From Lampris incognitus (lineage: Eukaryota > Chordata > Actinopteri > Lampriformes > Lampridae): a stretch of 64,000 nucleotides of DNA. Location: the NCBI RefSeq assembly GCF_029633865.1, contig NC_079213.1, forward strand, positions 98,914,845 through 98,978,844, written 5' to 3'. The position numbers and the translations under genes are program-made. The notes under the pieces are model-generated. The model did not search any database and was not told the DNA's origin. It saw only the letters and a list, made by a program, of their open reading frames with translations. This document shows positions 1 through 21,200 of the stretch, one piece after another; position 1 is the first letter of the stretch, and each line of letters starts with the position of its first letter.

Positions 1-118
1 AGACAGACAGACAGACAGACAGAGACGCAGACAAAAAGAGGCAGACAGAGAGACGGAAACAGAAAGAGAGAGAGAGAGAAAGACAGATAGACAGACAGAC
101 AGAGAGAGACGGAGACAA

Positions 119-186
<68 letters not shown>

Positions 187-272
187 GGAGACAAAAAGAG
201 AGACAGACAGACAGAGACGGAGACAAAACGAGAGGCAGACACAGACAGACAGACTGACAGACAGAGAAATTG

Positions 273-315
<43 letters not shown>

Positions 316-412
316 GACGCAGACAAAAAGAGACAGACAGAGAGACGGAAACAGAAAGAGAGAGAAAGACAGATAGACAGACAGACAGAGAGAGACGGAG
401 ACAAAGAGAGGC

Positions 413-443
<31 letters not shown>

Positions 444-488
444 GAGACGGAGACAAAAAGAGAGACAGACAGACAGAGACGGAGACAA

Positions 489-577
<89 letters not shown>

Positions 578-580
578 ATG
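1..580. repeat. Composite microsatellite/satellite of AGAC and GA units
   Basis: The stretch is built of (AGAC)n and (GA)n runs separated by slightly longer words such as GAGACGGAGACAAAAAGAG. The same order of words occurs twice: the word AGAGACGCAGAC is at 21 and again at 313, a higher-order period of about 292 bp. The last ~90 bases are a pure GA run. The long open frame across it (repeating Arg-Gln-Thr-Asp) is only a product of the 4-base unit and is not a gene. Confidence 0.9.
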
Positions 581-1858
581 AGGGGGTGGATGGGCATGCA
601 GGAAAGAGAGGGCATATTGACCACACAATAGAGGCATGATATTTGCAAACCAATGGGTCTTTCCACACACACACACACTCTCTCTCTCTCGCTCTCTCTC
701 TCTCGCTCTCTCTCTCTCTCGCTCTCGGTACTAACTGCTGTACATCTGTTGGATAGCGGCAGTGTTTGGACTGGCAGGGCCACATAACGGACCCAGCTCC
801 TTATTTCAATAAAGCAACCACACTAGTGTACTTGGAGAGTGAAGCTCTGTGTGTGCGTGCACGTGTGCGTGCGTGCGTGTGTGTTTGCATGCGTGTGTGT
901 GTGTGTGTGTGCATGAAAGTCCCCCCCCCATCCCACTCCGTCTCCACCCCACATCCAGCAGCACTATCCATCCAATTTTACATTTTCAGCACCCGACAGA
1001 CATCGGGGACTGAAGTAGCTCTGCTTAATAAATGTCTTATGTTTGATGAATACCTGAATATGGTTTCAAATTCTGTGTGCAAACCAACACTAGCTTGTCT
1101 GAGACAAATCAGTGGGATGAATACTTTTCTGACGAACATTATACAAACTTTAATAGAGGAAAAAAAGCGTCAGGTTTGAGGAACTGACTGATGATCCACA
1201 TTGTACATTTTGTCAGCTTTAACAGGTCATGTGATCTCGTGCTCATTCTTAAAACATTTTCCCCTTATAACAAGTGGAAAATACTTCGAGTGTGGCGAAA
1301 TCATTTCACTCGTTTCCATGCAAATCCACTTTGGTCATATATTTTCTCGGAATAAGGCTGAATAAGACAGCTCGCTCGAGAGGTATCAAACGGATGACAC
1401 CTTTACTGTAGGAAGACCAAGTCCGACGTTTGTGTCGTCCACACATTCTGTATACTGCCCTTGTCTTAAAGGGTAATTTATGACCCGCCTCCATTAAACC
1501 TCGAAATTAAAGCAACTTGATTTAATTTTAAACCCCCAAATCTATTTTGCACGAAGAAACAACCTGTCATTCATCACAAACTTTGTGACTATCTGGGTTT
1601 TCCCTCTTCACAGTGCAGAAAGACTGCATTTCATCAGTGGACACCACTCGGTTTTATTACAACACACCTGTCATACTTGTTTTCTTTACTGAAGTAGAGG
1701 TTTATTATTATTATTATTGTTATCATTATTGTTATTATTGCTTAAGGTACTGCGTAGGTGTAAAAATTATTTTTAGCAAGAGATAGCGCTTGCACTAGTG
1801 CTATAGCCCAAGAAAGTAGCAGAAATGTGCAGAAAGTAGTTTTTGTCTTTGACCCTAA
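581..1858. other. Non-coding stretch upstream of ddr2 exons, no gene seen
   Basis: I see no conserved coding sequence here. It holds a CA/CT/GCTCT microsatellite around 664-726, a GT-rich run around 850-912 and an (ATT)-rich run around 1705-1740. The missing first coding exon of ddr2 (signal peptide) could lie here or further upstream, but I could not identify it. Confidence 0.5.
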
Positions 1859-2533
1859 TGCCCCTTTTCCACTACATGGTACCGGCTCAACTCGACTCGC
1901 CCTTTTTTCGTTTCCCATTACCGGAAACAGAGCCATCTTAACAGCATTATAGGCCCCCGGGCAAAACAGTGCGCTGGGGCCCCTACCTACACAACCACTC
2001 ACAGGTTGACGCTAGATCCAACGGGGTGTAGGCACGGAAGTAGCCGTGATTGGCTGTTGCGTCGGCCAATAGACAGCGCGGAACCTCGAAGCGCACTGAC
2101 TTGAAACAAACGATGTGCACTGAAACATTTAGCTGGCTAGCTTACAACTGACCTTAACGTTGCCAGATCGTACTGTAACCCTAACCCTAACCCTGCCACT
2201 CTTGCTATCGCTAGCTAACTAACGTTAACTTAATTCGCCCCAACTATTGCTGTCTGTCAGTCTGCCAGTCAGTGCGCTTCAAGGTTCCGCGCTGTCTATT
2301 GGCCGACGCCACAACCAATCACGTCTACTTCCGTGTGTACACCCCGTTGGATCTAACGTCAACCTTTTTTAAATACCAAAGCGGTCGAAGCGGAGTTATT
2401 TTAAAAGTACATTTTGAAATTGAAAAAAAAAATGGAGAGCCGAAAATCCAGCTACACTGAGGGGGTACTGTTACGGTAATGGAAAACGACACAGAAGCCA
2501 GTCGAGTCGGTACCATGTAGTGGAAAAGGGGCA
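1859..2533. mobile_element. Foldback MITE, Harbinger-like, TAA target duplication
   Basis: The ends are inverted copies of TGCCCCTTTTCCACTACATG, followed by GTACCG and an ACTCGACT-like word. The element is flanked on both sides by TAA (1856-1858 and 2534-2536). Inside, a second inverted pair (about 2010-2105 against 2265-2360) carries the words GGCCAATAGACAGCGCGGAA and its complement, so most of the element can fold into one hairpin. The loop region includes three CCCTAA-like units near 2177-2196. A 3-bp TAA duplication and no coding capacity fit a PIF/Harbinger-type non-autonomous element. The family assignment is inference; the TIRs and flanks are directly visible. Confidence 0.75.
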
Positions 2534-2895
2534 TAAGACAATCTTAGCACCCTAGTGGTGTACAGCTTTCATGGAAATATGAACAAAAAGTGTTTCACTT
2601 TTTCTAGGAAAAGTCATCAAATTTCATGTTGAAAAAAGATCATTTAGAGTCTTTTCTCAGCTGTTAAACACTGGTATGGGTCATTTTTTTTACCTGTAGA
2701 CAGCAACAGGGTTGCAAACTGAACGATCGCAGCTCGTTTTTACTTTTTTGTTTTGTTCGATTGAGGAGAAATAAGATTTCAAGATTCAATACTATTCAGG
2801 AACCAGGACGAGAAATATTCATCCCAGGTGTTTTCCACTGATATCCATTTCAGTTTCATCAAACTTTTAAAGTGACCTTTTTTGTTTTGCCTCAG

Positions 2896-12301
<9,406 letters not shown>

Positions 12302-14575
12302 GCCAGGGCAACGTTTAGGACAGTGATTCCCAGTCCTCTCACCTTTTAAAATAAACGGTGCATGAAACAGTTTAGATTACCCTGCTTTTAAATACAATCC
12401 AGGTTTAAGCTATCTTTATCTCTAGAGACAGGCTGGGACCCCACCTGTGGGATTCAAGCTACCACTTGGGAAACACTGTTTTATGGACCTACACACAACC
12501 AAGGTGGACAACCAGAGACACTTGGTGTGTGCCCTTATGAGTTTGGCTAGCATAGTCACAATGGTTAAGATGTTCTTTAGACATACAGGTATGCCAAACA
12601 GATACACCTGCTCTATTCTGCATAAAGAAGTAGAAGAACCCCACCCACAAACCCACACACACACACACACACATCCTCTCTCATGTGCATGTGTACACAT
12701 AGAGGCACACACACGCACACACATTTACATTGACGATCAAGAATAATACCATTGGTTGCGTTCTATTTTGAAAAATCTGAAGTAAAAATGTAGCAATTGA
12801 CGTTTGGCACTTTTTAAAAGTAATTTTTATTTCATTCTTAAAATGAATTAAAAGCTCCCCATTTCTGTGTTTCAAGTATTGATGACCATGGAATGCAATG
12901 TTGATGGATTGAAGAGCTTTCTTGTGTTTTCTTTTGGAAGACTGCTTGAATGTACAGTAGAGGAAATGAAGATCGCAGCAAACCATCACTGTTACATTTA
13001 TTTTAAGTTTTTTTTTTCATGTTTTTCATCTCAGTCTCTTAGGTAATATCGAAGTAATTTTCGAATAGGCAAATTAATTTTGGTTGTCAAGTCACTCATT
13101 GTAGTTTCTATCTCAGCTTCCTAACAATTTTTTTTTGACAGTGACATTTGACCATTGGTGTATATGACTGTTCATTTTCAGTAGATATTTCTAAATCTCA
13201 AATATCAGTATTTTGTATTAATATTTATATGTCAATATTTGTTTGTTTGGGTAATATTTTGTTGGTATATATATATATATATATATATATATGTTTATGT
13301 CAAGATGCACTTCTTCCAAAGTCTGGAGTATCAAATTTCATTCGATGCAGTAGGTTATATTGCCTGATCATATTTTGTGTCTTTACACACCAAACAAACG
13401 GCTTTAGAGGTGTCTTTTCCTTTCACTGCAGACTTGCACTGCCCAGTGCCTACCATCAGACAGAAAGTCATAGCAGCAGCACAAGCACACTCTTTCATAC
13501 TTAAATCAGAGGTGCTTCTCAAGAATCCAAGCTGGTTGTAGTTGTATGCAACGATGGATCGGCTGCATGTGTTCACTGTATGTGCAATAGGAAAGATGCT
13601 ACAGAGAATGTTCTGGATGTTGAATCATGGATAAAACTGACTATAATTTGTCTCTGTCTCGAGAGAGAGAAAGGATCTTTCATATTTGGAAGGTCAACGA
13701 AATGGATATCTGCAACCTAATTCATGTGTTTGATTGGGATAGTGGAGAAGACTGTCAAAGACTGCTTGCGTAGTACTTAAAGGTTATGACATTGCTCCAA
13801 GGCAAGCAATGCTTCTCCTGCAGGTTGTACTTACTGACAGACTGTTTGTGTTGTTTTGGGTTTTTTTGTTTTGTTTTGTTTTTTTTTGTCTGAGTATTTG
13901 TATGCTGGATTCTTTTTGTCTTTGTAACCATTTTCCTAAAACTGACATAATTATGTGCATGTTGTGTCTGTTGCCTAAAGCAGATGTTGTTCTTCCAACA
14001 TTTTCAACATAAGTTCAGCTGGATATGTTGGACCTTCCCATCTTATCAATGATCTTTTCCCCTTTCACCTTATCCTTGAAAGCCAACTGCTCCTGGCAGC
14101 CTGATGAACTGTGTTTTGTGACGTGGAGGTCACTGCCATTTCCTGTTTCGCAATCTGTGGAAAGCATTCCTATCTGAATTTTCCTTATGCTCCCTTGTTT
14201 TTCTTTTTACTCTGTGCAAAATATCTGTACATATAACTTAAATATGGCAATTGGACAGGAAATAAATTTTTGTATTTTAAACTGTCAACAGAAATGAGGC
14301 ATGCAACGGTTTCATACAGACAAATGAACCGGTTTATAGCATTAAGCTCTTGTATGGATGCTTCACAACCAGTTCCACATGATTTGGTGACAGATGTATA
14401 GTTGTAAAAACGTTATTGCGCCCCAACATTTTGATCATTTGTTTATTTTCATTAGATTGTTGTAATCAAATGTTTGTTTTCAATGAGATTGTTCTGGAAG
14501 TGTAAACAAAAGCTGAGCTGTACGCAACTGTAAGTTGTGATGAACCAAATGAAAATAAAATTTTAAAAAAAGTCC
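12302..14575 (+). other. ddr2 3' untranslated region with two poly(A) signals
   Basis: No open frame of interest follows the ddr2 stop at 12301. AATAAA occurs at 14261-14266 and again at 14554-14559, which suggests a ~2-kb 3' UTR. It contains CA (about 12655-12670), TA (13266-13292) and T-rich runs. The extent is inferred from the signals, not from transcript data. Confidence 0.65.
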
Positions 14576-14659
14576 TTTAATTCTGATTGTCTGGCCCCTT
14601 GTTTTAAACCCCGAATGAATGTTTTATACCGTGTGACGGCCGCAAATGAGCCGACCGTA

Positions 14660-14839
14660 TCTGCAAAATGATTGGCTACGTGCTGGTGTGGTATCCAATC
14701 AGGACACGGAGGCGGGGCGAAGAATGTGACGTCAGGACCAAAGAAGTCAGTCGGTGGGACGGAGTAAACCGCAAGGTTCCTGTGAAGTTAGTTAGTTTGC
14801 TCTTTGTACATAGTTCAGTTTTACCTTCAGCCAGGAAAG
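14660..14839 (+). promoter_or_regulatory. Probable hsd17b7 promoter and 5' UTR
   Basis: Directly upstream of the hsd17b7 ATG there is an inverted CCAAT (ATTGG, 14671-14675), a direct CCAAT (14695-14699), a GC box GGCGGGGC (14711-14718) and a full cAMP-response-type TGACGTCA (14727-14734). No TATA box is obvious. Paired CCAAT boxes suit an NF-Y-dependent sterol-pathway promoter, but this link is inference. Confidence 0.55.
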
Positions 14840-15113
14840 ATGAGTAGTGTGGTTTTGGTGACGGGGGCGAATAGGTATTGTATTTTTCTTTTCAATGGAA
14901 AGTTAAAACATGAAACGTCTCTCTCCGTGGTTCCTCCAGAATTAATGACAGCGAATACTTCCTCGGATCGCTGATGAAAGCAGTGCACAGCTCACGCTGT
15001 ACATCTCAGTTCAGTAATGAGGGTAGGATACTGATCAAAATGTCGACAGCGATTTACCAGAAGGTGGCAGCGATTCCTTTTATTATACAGTCCTGTCTGC
15101 AAGTGTTTATGCA

Positions 15114-15172
<59 letters not shown>

Positions 15173-18100
15173 TGCTAAAGTATGTAGGTTTAGAGAGTGG
15201 TATTATGGGGTAAGATGGTCAGTATAGTATAGCATAGTTTGGTATAGTATAATATGGTATAGTATAGCATAGTTTGGTATAGTTTAGTATAGTATGGTAT
15301 AAAAGACTGTGGTGCCTGTCCCTACAGTGGTATAGGTCTGGCACTTTGCAAACGCCTCCTCGCAGAAGAACCTGGTCTACAGCTCTGTCTAGCCTGTAGG
15401 AACCTGGGTAGGGCTCAAGCTGCTCGAGCCGCGCTCCTGACCTCTCACCCCAAAGCCCAGGTGGCCTTACTACAGCTGGACACAAGCAACATTACCTCAG
15501 TCCTCAATGCTGCCCATGAGGTCAAACTCAGGTGGGAGAGACACATGACTGTTGTGGACAACAACATATGATTCACAGTGCTGAAGTCAAACACACACAT
15601 TCAAACAAATGTATAATCAGATATACAGAACATCTTATTTATTGTTAATGCAAGACTTGCATTATCTCAAAGATTCAGCTGGCGCTGCCAAACATAAGTG
15701 CATTCGGGTGCATATACGTTGAATAAAGTATCCCCAGCTGTTGTTACCTACAGGTATAACCGGCTGGGCTACCTCTACCTCAATGCGGGCATCATGCCGA
15801 ATCCAGAGTTTGATGTGAAAGCTTTTTTCAAAGGCCTCTTTTCCAGGTAAAGTTCTGACTTCAAGCAAAGCCTCGAAACATCTTTGAACATTAATCAAGA
15901 AAAATCTAGATATAAATCTGTCTAATAATCTGGACATGTATCTAGTATTCTAGATAAACATCTATCTGGTAATCTAGAAAAATCTAGATATCCATATCTC
16001 TTAAAGCTTAATTTCTACCCTTTTTTCCATCTGGACCATGCTACCTTTTTAGACTTCAGTTTAGGTTTCCATAATAAATTAATAAACAAATAATTTACTA
16101 CAGTAAAGTCATCACCATGTTTGCCACTGGGGATGGGATCCTGACACAGAAGGACAACTCGACAGCAGATGGACTGCAAGAGGTCTTCGCTACCAATCTC
16201 TTCGGTCACTTCCTTCTTGTGAGTGATTTTGACATTTGTGTGCCCTCAAATGTTTATCTATTACATGACTTGATGTAAGGTCATGATTATATCAGGAATG
16301 CTTACAGTTAGAAATAATCAGCGATGAACTGTTAGGTAAGATGTCCACATAAAATCCACCTGCATTCTGTAAGTGTTCGATAAAGACTTTAGGCAGTGTT
16401 ATTACATTTCGCTGATTGCTCTTGTTGGGGGATACTGGATACATCCATCACTTAGCAACAGTGCTCATTAAAAATTAAAGCCTTGATGTCTGTGACCATG
16501 CTTTGTCCTCTGTTAGGCTTAAGGGCATTGCTGACAGCTTACATCAGCCCCATCTTGCATCCTGTTTACCTCTAGCGTTTACAGATGAATAATGACTATA
16601 GCCACATGCACTGACATGTTTTATTACCCAAAGGTTGTATCTGTTTAGATTTTTCCTATATTCGCAGTGTGGATTTTTTTTTGGGGGGGGGCTTGATATA
16701 CTTTATTAATCCCTGTGGGGAAATCCATACTCTGCATTTAACCCATCCTAGATGTGTAGCTAGGCACAGTGGGCAGCTGCTGTGCAGCACCCGGGGACCA
16801 ACTCCAGTTTGTCTTGCCATGCCTTGGTCAGGAGCACAGACAGGAATTAACCCTAACATGCATGTCTTTCTGATGGTGGGGGAAACCGGAGCACCCGGAG
16901 AAAACCCACCGCAGACACAGGGAGAACATGCAAACTTCACACAGAGGACGACCTTGGATGAGCTCCAAGGTTGGACAACCCTGAGGTTCAAACCCAGGAC
17001 TTTTTTGCTGTGATGTGAAGCGACAACGCTAACCACTGGGCCACCGTGCCACACAAAAGCTTACAGCACCTAGCGTTCGTTCCCAACCCCAATCCCAATC
17101 AGGCGGTCTCCCATCCAAGTATTAACCAGACCCGACCCTGCTTAGCTTCCGAGATCGGACGGGATTGGGCGTTATCAGGGTTGTGTGGCTGTAAACCAAA
17201 TTGCAGGATCATCCGTGGCTTTCCTCACCAGCCCACGTCTTGCTCGGACACTTAGTTCTGAGGGACGGCCTGTCCTACAAAGTGTCTGAGTGATGTGATA
17301 CAGATTCCACTTTCTGACAAAAGGAGGGGAAGTTAAGCAGAATTAGTCTTCAAGCTGTCTTAGAGTGAAAAAGCATATTTGCGTCAATTCTTGGATTCCA
17401 CGGGTAGAGGACTGGAACAAAAATCCCACTCATAAATATTTAAATACCTTTTCTTCTAGTACCACAATTTAGAACATTTAGATGCCGACTTGTTGCTTGC
17501 TTAAGAGAATATTTTAGAAATCCACATTTTCACATCCATGAAAAGAGTTGAATTAACATAGCTGCCTGTTTTGATGTTATCCTTATGTTACCCTTTGTTG
17601 TCCCATGTGTACCAGGTCAGGGAGCTGATGCCAGTCCTGTGTCAGGCTGGCCAAACCTCCCAGGTGATCTGGACCTCATCTAGCAATGCTCACCGGTCAG
17701 CATTCGACCTTGAGGACATGCAGCATCGGAAAGGCACCCAACCTTACAGCTCCTCCAAATATGCCTCTGACTTGCTCAGCCTTGCACTCAACACACACTT
17801 CAACAAACAGGTCAGGTTCTTAACACATCTCACTACAGGGCTAATTTTAAATACACAATTCAACACATACTTGATATCGCGCCAACATTAAGCCAGGTTT
17901 CTGACTTAATGTTGGTGACTTCTGGCTTAATGTTGGTGACTCTGCCCCCCTGATAGGACTCCGGCCCCCCTCACCCCCCAATTTCTCCTTTTTCAACCGT
18001 CCCAGGTTATCTGGTAAAGGGTGTGTGTGGTCAGGGGTGGGGGGGACTTTCAGTTGTTTATAATGAAAACTTCAGTTGCTCACTCATTTCATCTTTTGAG

Positions 18101-18207
18101 TCATTGCATTGTGTTTCCCTACTGGAGGGAACTCTACATTTTAATCTACAGACTCCCTAAATCTGTATCTGGCTTTCTTGTTCAATTCTCTGAACTCCTC
18201 TCTATTG

Positions 18208-18266
<59 letters not shown>

Positions 18267-21200
18267 TTGGCTGCTGCCATTAGGGGGCGCCACAGCAAAT
18301 CAACCATTTCCATTACTTCTTGTCCACAGCATCTTCCTCTGTCACGCCAGCCACCTACATGTTCCCCCTCACCACATTCATAAACCTCGTCTTTGACCTT
18401 CTTCTTTTCCTCTTTCCTGGCAGCTCCATATTCAGCATCCTTCTCCCAATATACCCAGCATCTCTCCTCCACATATGTCCAAACCATCTCAATCTTGCCT
18501 CTCTTGCTTTGTCTCCAAACCGTCCAACCTGAGCTGTCCCTCTAATATACTCATTCCTAATCCTGTCCTTCGTCACTCCCAATGAAAATCTTATCATCTT
18601 CAACTCTGCCACCTCCAGCTCTGCCTCCTGTCTTTTCGTCAGTGCCACCATCTCCAAACCATACAACATAGCTGGTCTCACAACCATCTTGTAAACCTTC
18701 CCTTTAGCTCTTGCTGGTACCTTTCTGTCGCAAATCACTCCTGACACTCTTCTCCCCCCACTCCACCCTGCCTGCACTCTCTTCTTCACCTCTCTTCCAC
18801 ACTGCCTGTTACTTTGAACAGTTGATGCCAAGTATTTCAACTCATATGCCTTCGTCACCTCTACTCCTTGCATCCTCACCATTCTGCTGTCCTCCCTCTA
18901 GTTCACGCATAGGTATTCTGTGTTGCTCCAACTGACTTTCATTCCTCTTCTCTCCAGTGCATACCTCCACCTTTCCAGGCTCTCCTCAACCTGCACCCTA
19001 CTCTCGCTACACATCACAATGTCATCCGCAAACATCGTAGTCCATGGAGACTCCTGCCTGATCACATCTGTCAACCTGTCCATCACCACTGCAAACAAGA
19101 AAGGGCTCAGTGCCCACCTCCACCTTGAATCCATCTGTCATTCCAACCGCACACCTCACCACTGTCACACTGCCCTCATACATATCCTGCACCACTCCTA
19201 CATACTTCTCTGCCACTCCCAACTTCCTCATAAATACCACACCTCCTCTCTTGGCACCGTGTCATATGCTTTCTCTAAATCCACAAAGACACAATGCAAC
19301 TCCTTCTGACCTTCTCTACATCAACATTCTCAAAGCAAACATCGTATTTGTTGTGGTCTTTTGTGGCATGAAACCATATTGCTGCTTGCTAATCGTCACC
19401 TCTCCTCTTAACATTGCTTCCACTACTCTTTCCCATGTCTTCATGCTGTGGCTGATCAACTTTATACCTCTGTAGTTGCTACAGTTCTGCACATCGCCCT
19501 TGTTCTTGAAAATCGGTACCAGTATGCTTCTTCTCCACTCCTCGGGCATCCTCTCACTTTCCAATATTGTGTTAAACAATCTAGTTAAAAACTCCACTGC
19601 CGTCTCTCCTTAACACCTCCATGCCTCCACAGGTATGTCATCAGGACCAGTTGCCTTTCTACTCTTCATCCTCTTCATAGCTGACTTCACTTCTTCCTTG
19701 CTAATCCACAACACTTCCTGATTCACTATCCCCACACCATCCAACCTTATCTCTCTCTCATTTTCTTCATTCATTAGCCCCTCAAAGTACTCCTTCCACC
19801 TTCTCAATACACTCTCCTTACTTGTCAGCACATATCTGTCTCTATCCTTGATCACTTTTACCTGACAGCATTCTTCTCCATATTGGGAGAAGGATGCTGA
19901 AGATGGAGCTGCCAGGCAAGAGGAAAAGAGGAAGGCCAAAGAGGAGTCAAAGAAGGTTGAATCAGTTCATCTGGACACAACGTTTATTGACAGAAATGTT
20001 TCATCACTCATCTAAGTGACTTCTTCAGTCTAAACGGACTGCAGGTATCCCCACCCTTATAAACAATAAACACTGTGTCCAGATGAACTGATTTAGCTTT
20101 CTTTGATTTTCGTACCTGGATTATTGATGTTGCATAAAGCCAAAGAGGACGTTTATGAATGTGCTGAGGGAGGACATGCAGGTGGCCGGCATGACAAAGG
20201 AAGATGCAGAGGACAGGAAGAAATGGAAACAGATGATCTGCTGTGGCAAACCCTAACGGGAGCAGCCAAAAGTAGTAGTAGTAGTAATAGAGGTTTTAAT
20301 CAAATTAATACAATCCATGACTGCATGCATGACCTCAAACGCTGGATGGCCCAGAACTTCCCTTAGCTAAATACTGATAAGGCTGCGGTACTTATCACTG
20401 GCGCTGACACAGTTTATCTTAATACTTCAAAACATCTAAGCTCTCTGTCTCAAAATACACTCACTGGCCACTTTATTAGGTACACCTTGCTAGTACCAGG
20501 TTGGACCCCCTTTTGCCTTCAGAACTGCCTTAATCCTTCGTGGCATAGATTCAACAAGGTACTGGAAACATTCCTCAGAGAGTTTGGTCCATATTGACAT
20601 GATAGCATCACGCAGTTGCTGCAGATTTGTCGGCTGCACATCCATGATGCGAATCTCCCGGTCCACCACATCCCAAAGGTGCTCTATTGGATTGAGATCT
20701 GGTGACTGTGGAGGCCATTTGAGTACAGTGAACTCATTGTCATGTTCAAGAAACCAGTCTGAGATGATTCGAGCTTTATGACATGGCGCATTATCCTGCT
20801 GGAAGTAGCCATCAGAAGATGGGAACACTGTGGTCATAAAGGGATGGACATGGTCAGCAACAATACTCAGGTAGGCTGTGGCGTTGACACGATGCTCAAT
20901 TGGTACTAAGGGGCCCAAAGTGTGCCAAGAAAATATCCCCCACACCATTACACCACCACCACCACCAGCCTGAACCGTTGATACAAGGCAGGATGGATCC
21001 ATGCTTTCATGTTGTTGACGCCAAATTCTGACCCTACCATCCGAATGTCGCAGCAGAAATCGAGACTCATCAGACCAGGCAACGTTTTGCCAATCTTCTA
21101 TTGTCCAATTTTGGTGAGCCTGTGCGAATTGTAGCCTCAGTTTCCTGTTCTTAGCTGACAGGAGTGGCACCCGGTGTGGTCTTCTGCTGCTGTAGCCCAT

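Larger units (their letters stand above)
19882..20290 (+). mobile_element. RTE LINE 3' fragment, split by a Penelope-like insert
   Basis: It carries the last ~200 bases of the same RTE family in plus orientation: [19 protein letters not shown], then CAGATGATCTGCTGTGG and CCTAACGGGAGCAGCC, then (TAG)n at 20272-20284. It is head-to-head with the copy to its left. A 194-bp Penelope-like piece (19946-20139) interrupts it, with the 10-bp duplication CCAAAGAGGA on each side. Confidence 0.8.

Noticed and set aside
270-581. 103-residue open frame of repeating Arg-Gln-Thr-Asp and Arg-Glu
   Set aside because: It is the direct translation of AGAC and GA microsatellite units; such frames occur in any pure repeat without stops.
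2176-2196. Telomeric CCCTAA repeats, possible ancient telomere or fusion point
   Set aside because: Only three units, located inside the loop of a TAA-flanked MITE, so they belong to the transposon.
18355-18882. 175-residue frame as a host gene
   Set aside because: Its residues ([31 protein letters not shown]) recur at 27710, 55923 and elsewhere in the window; it is the RTE C-terminus.
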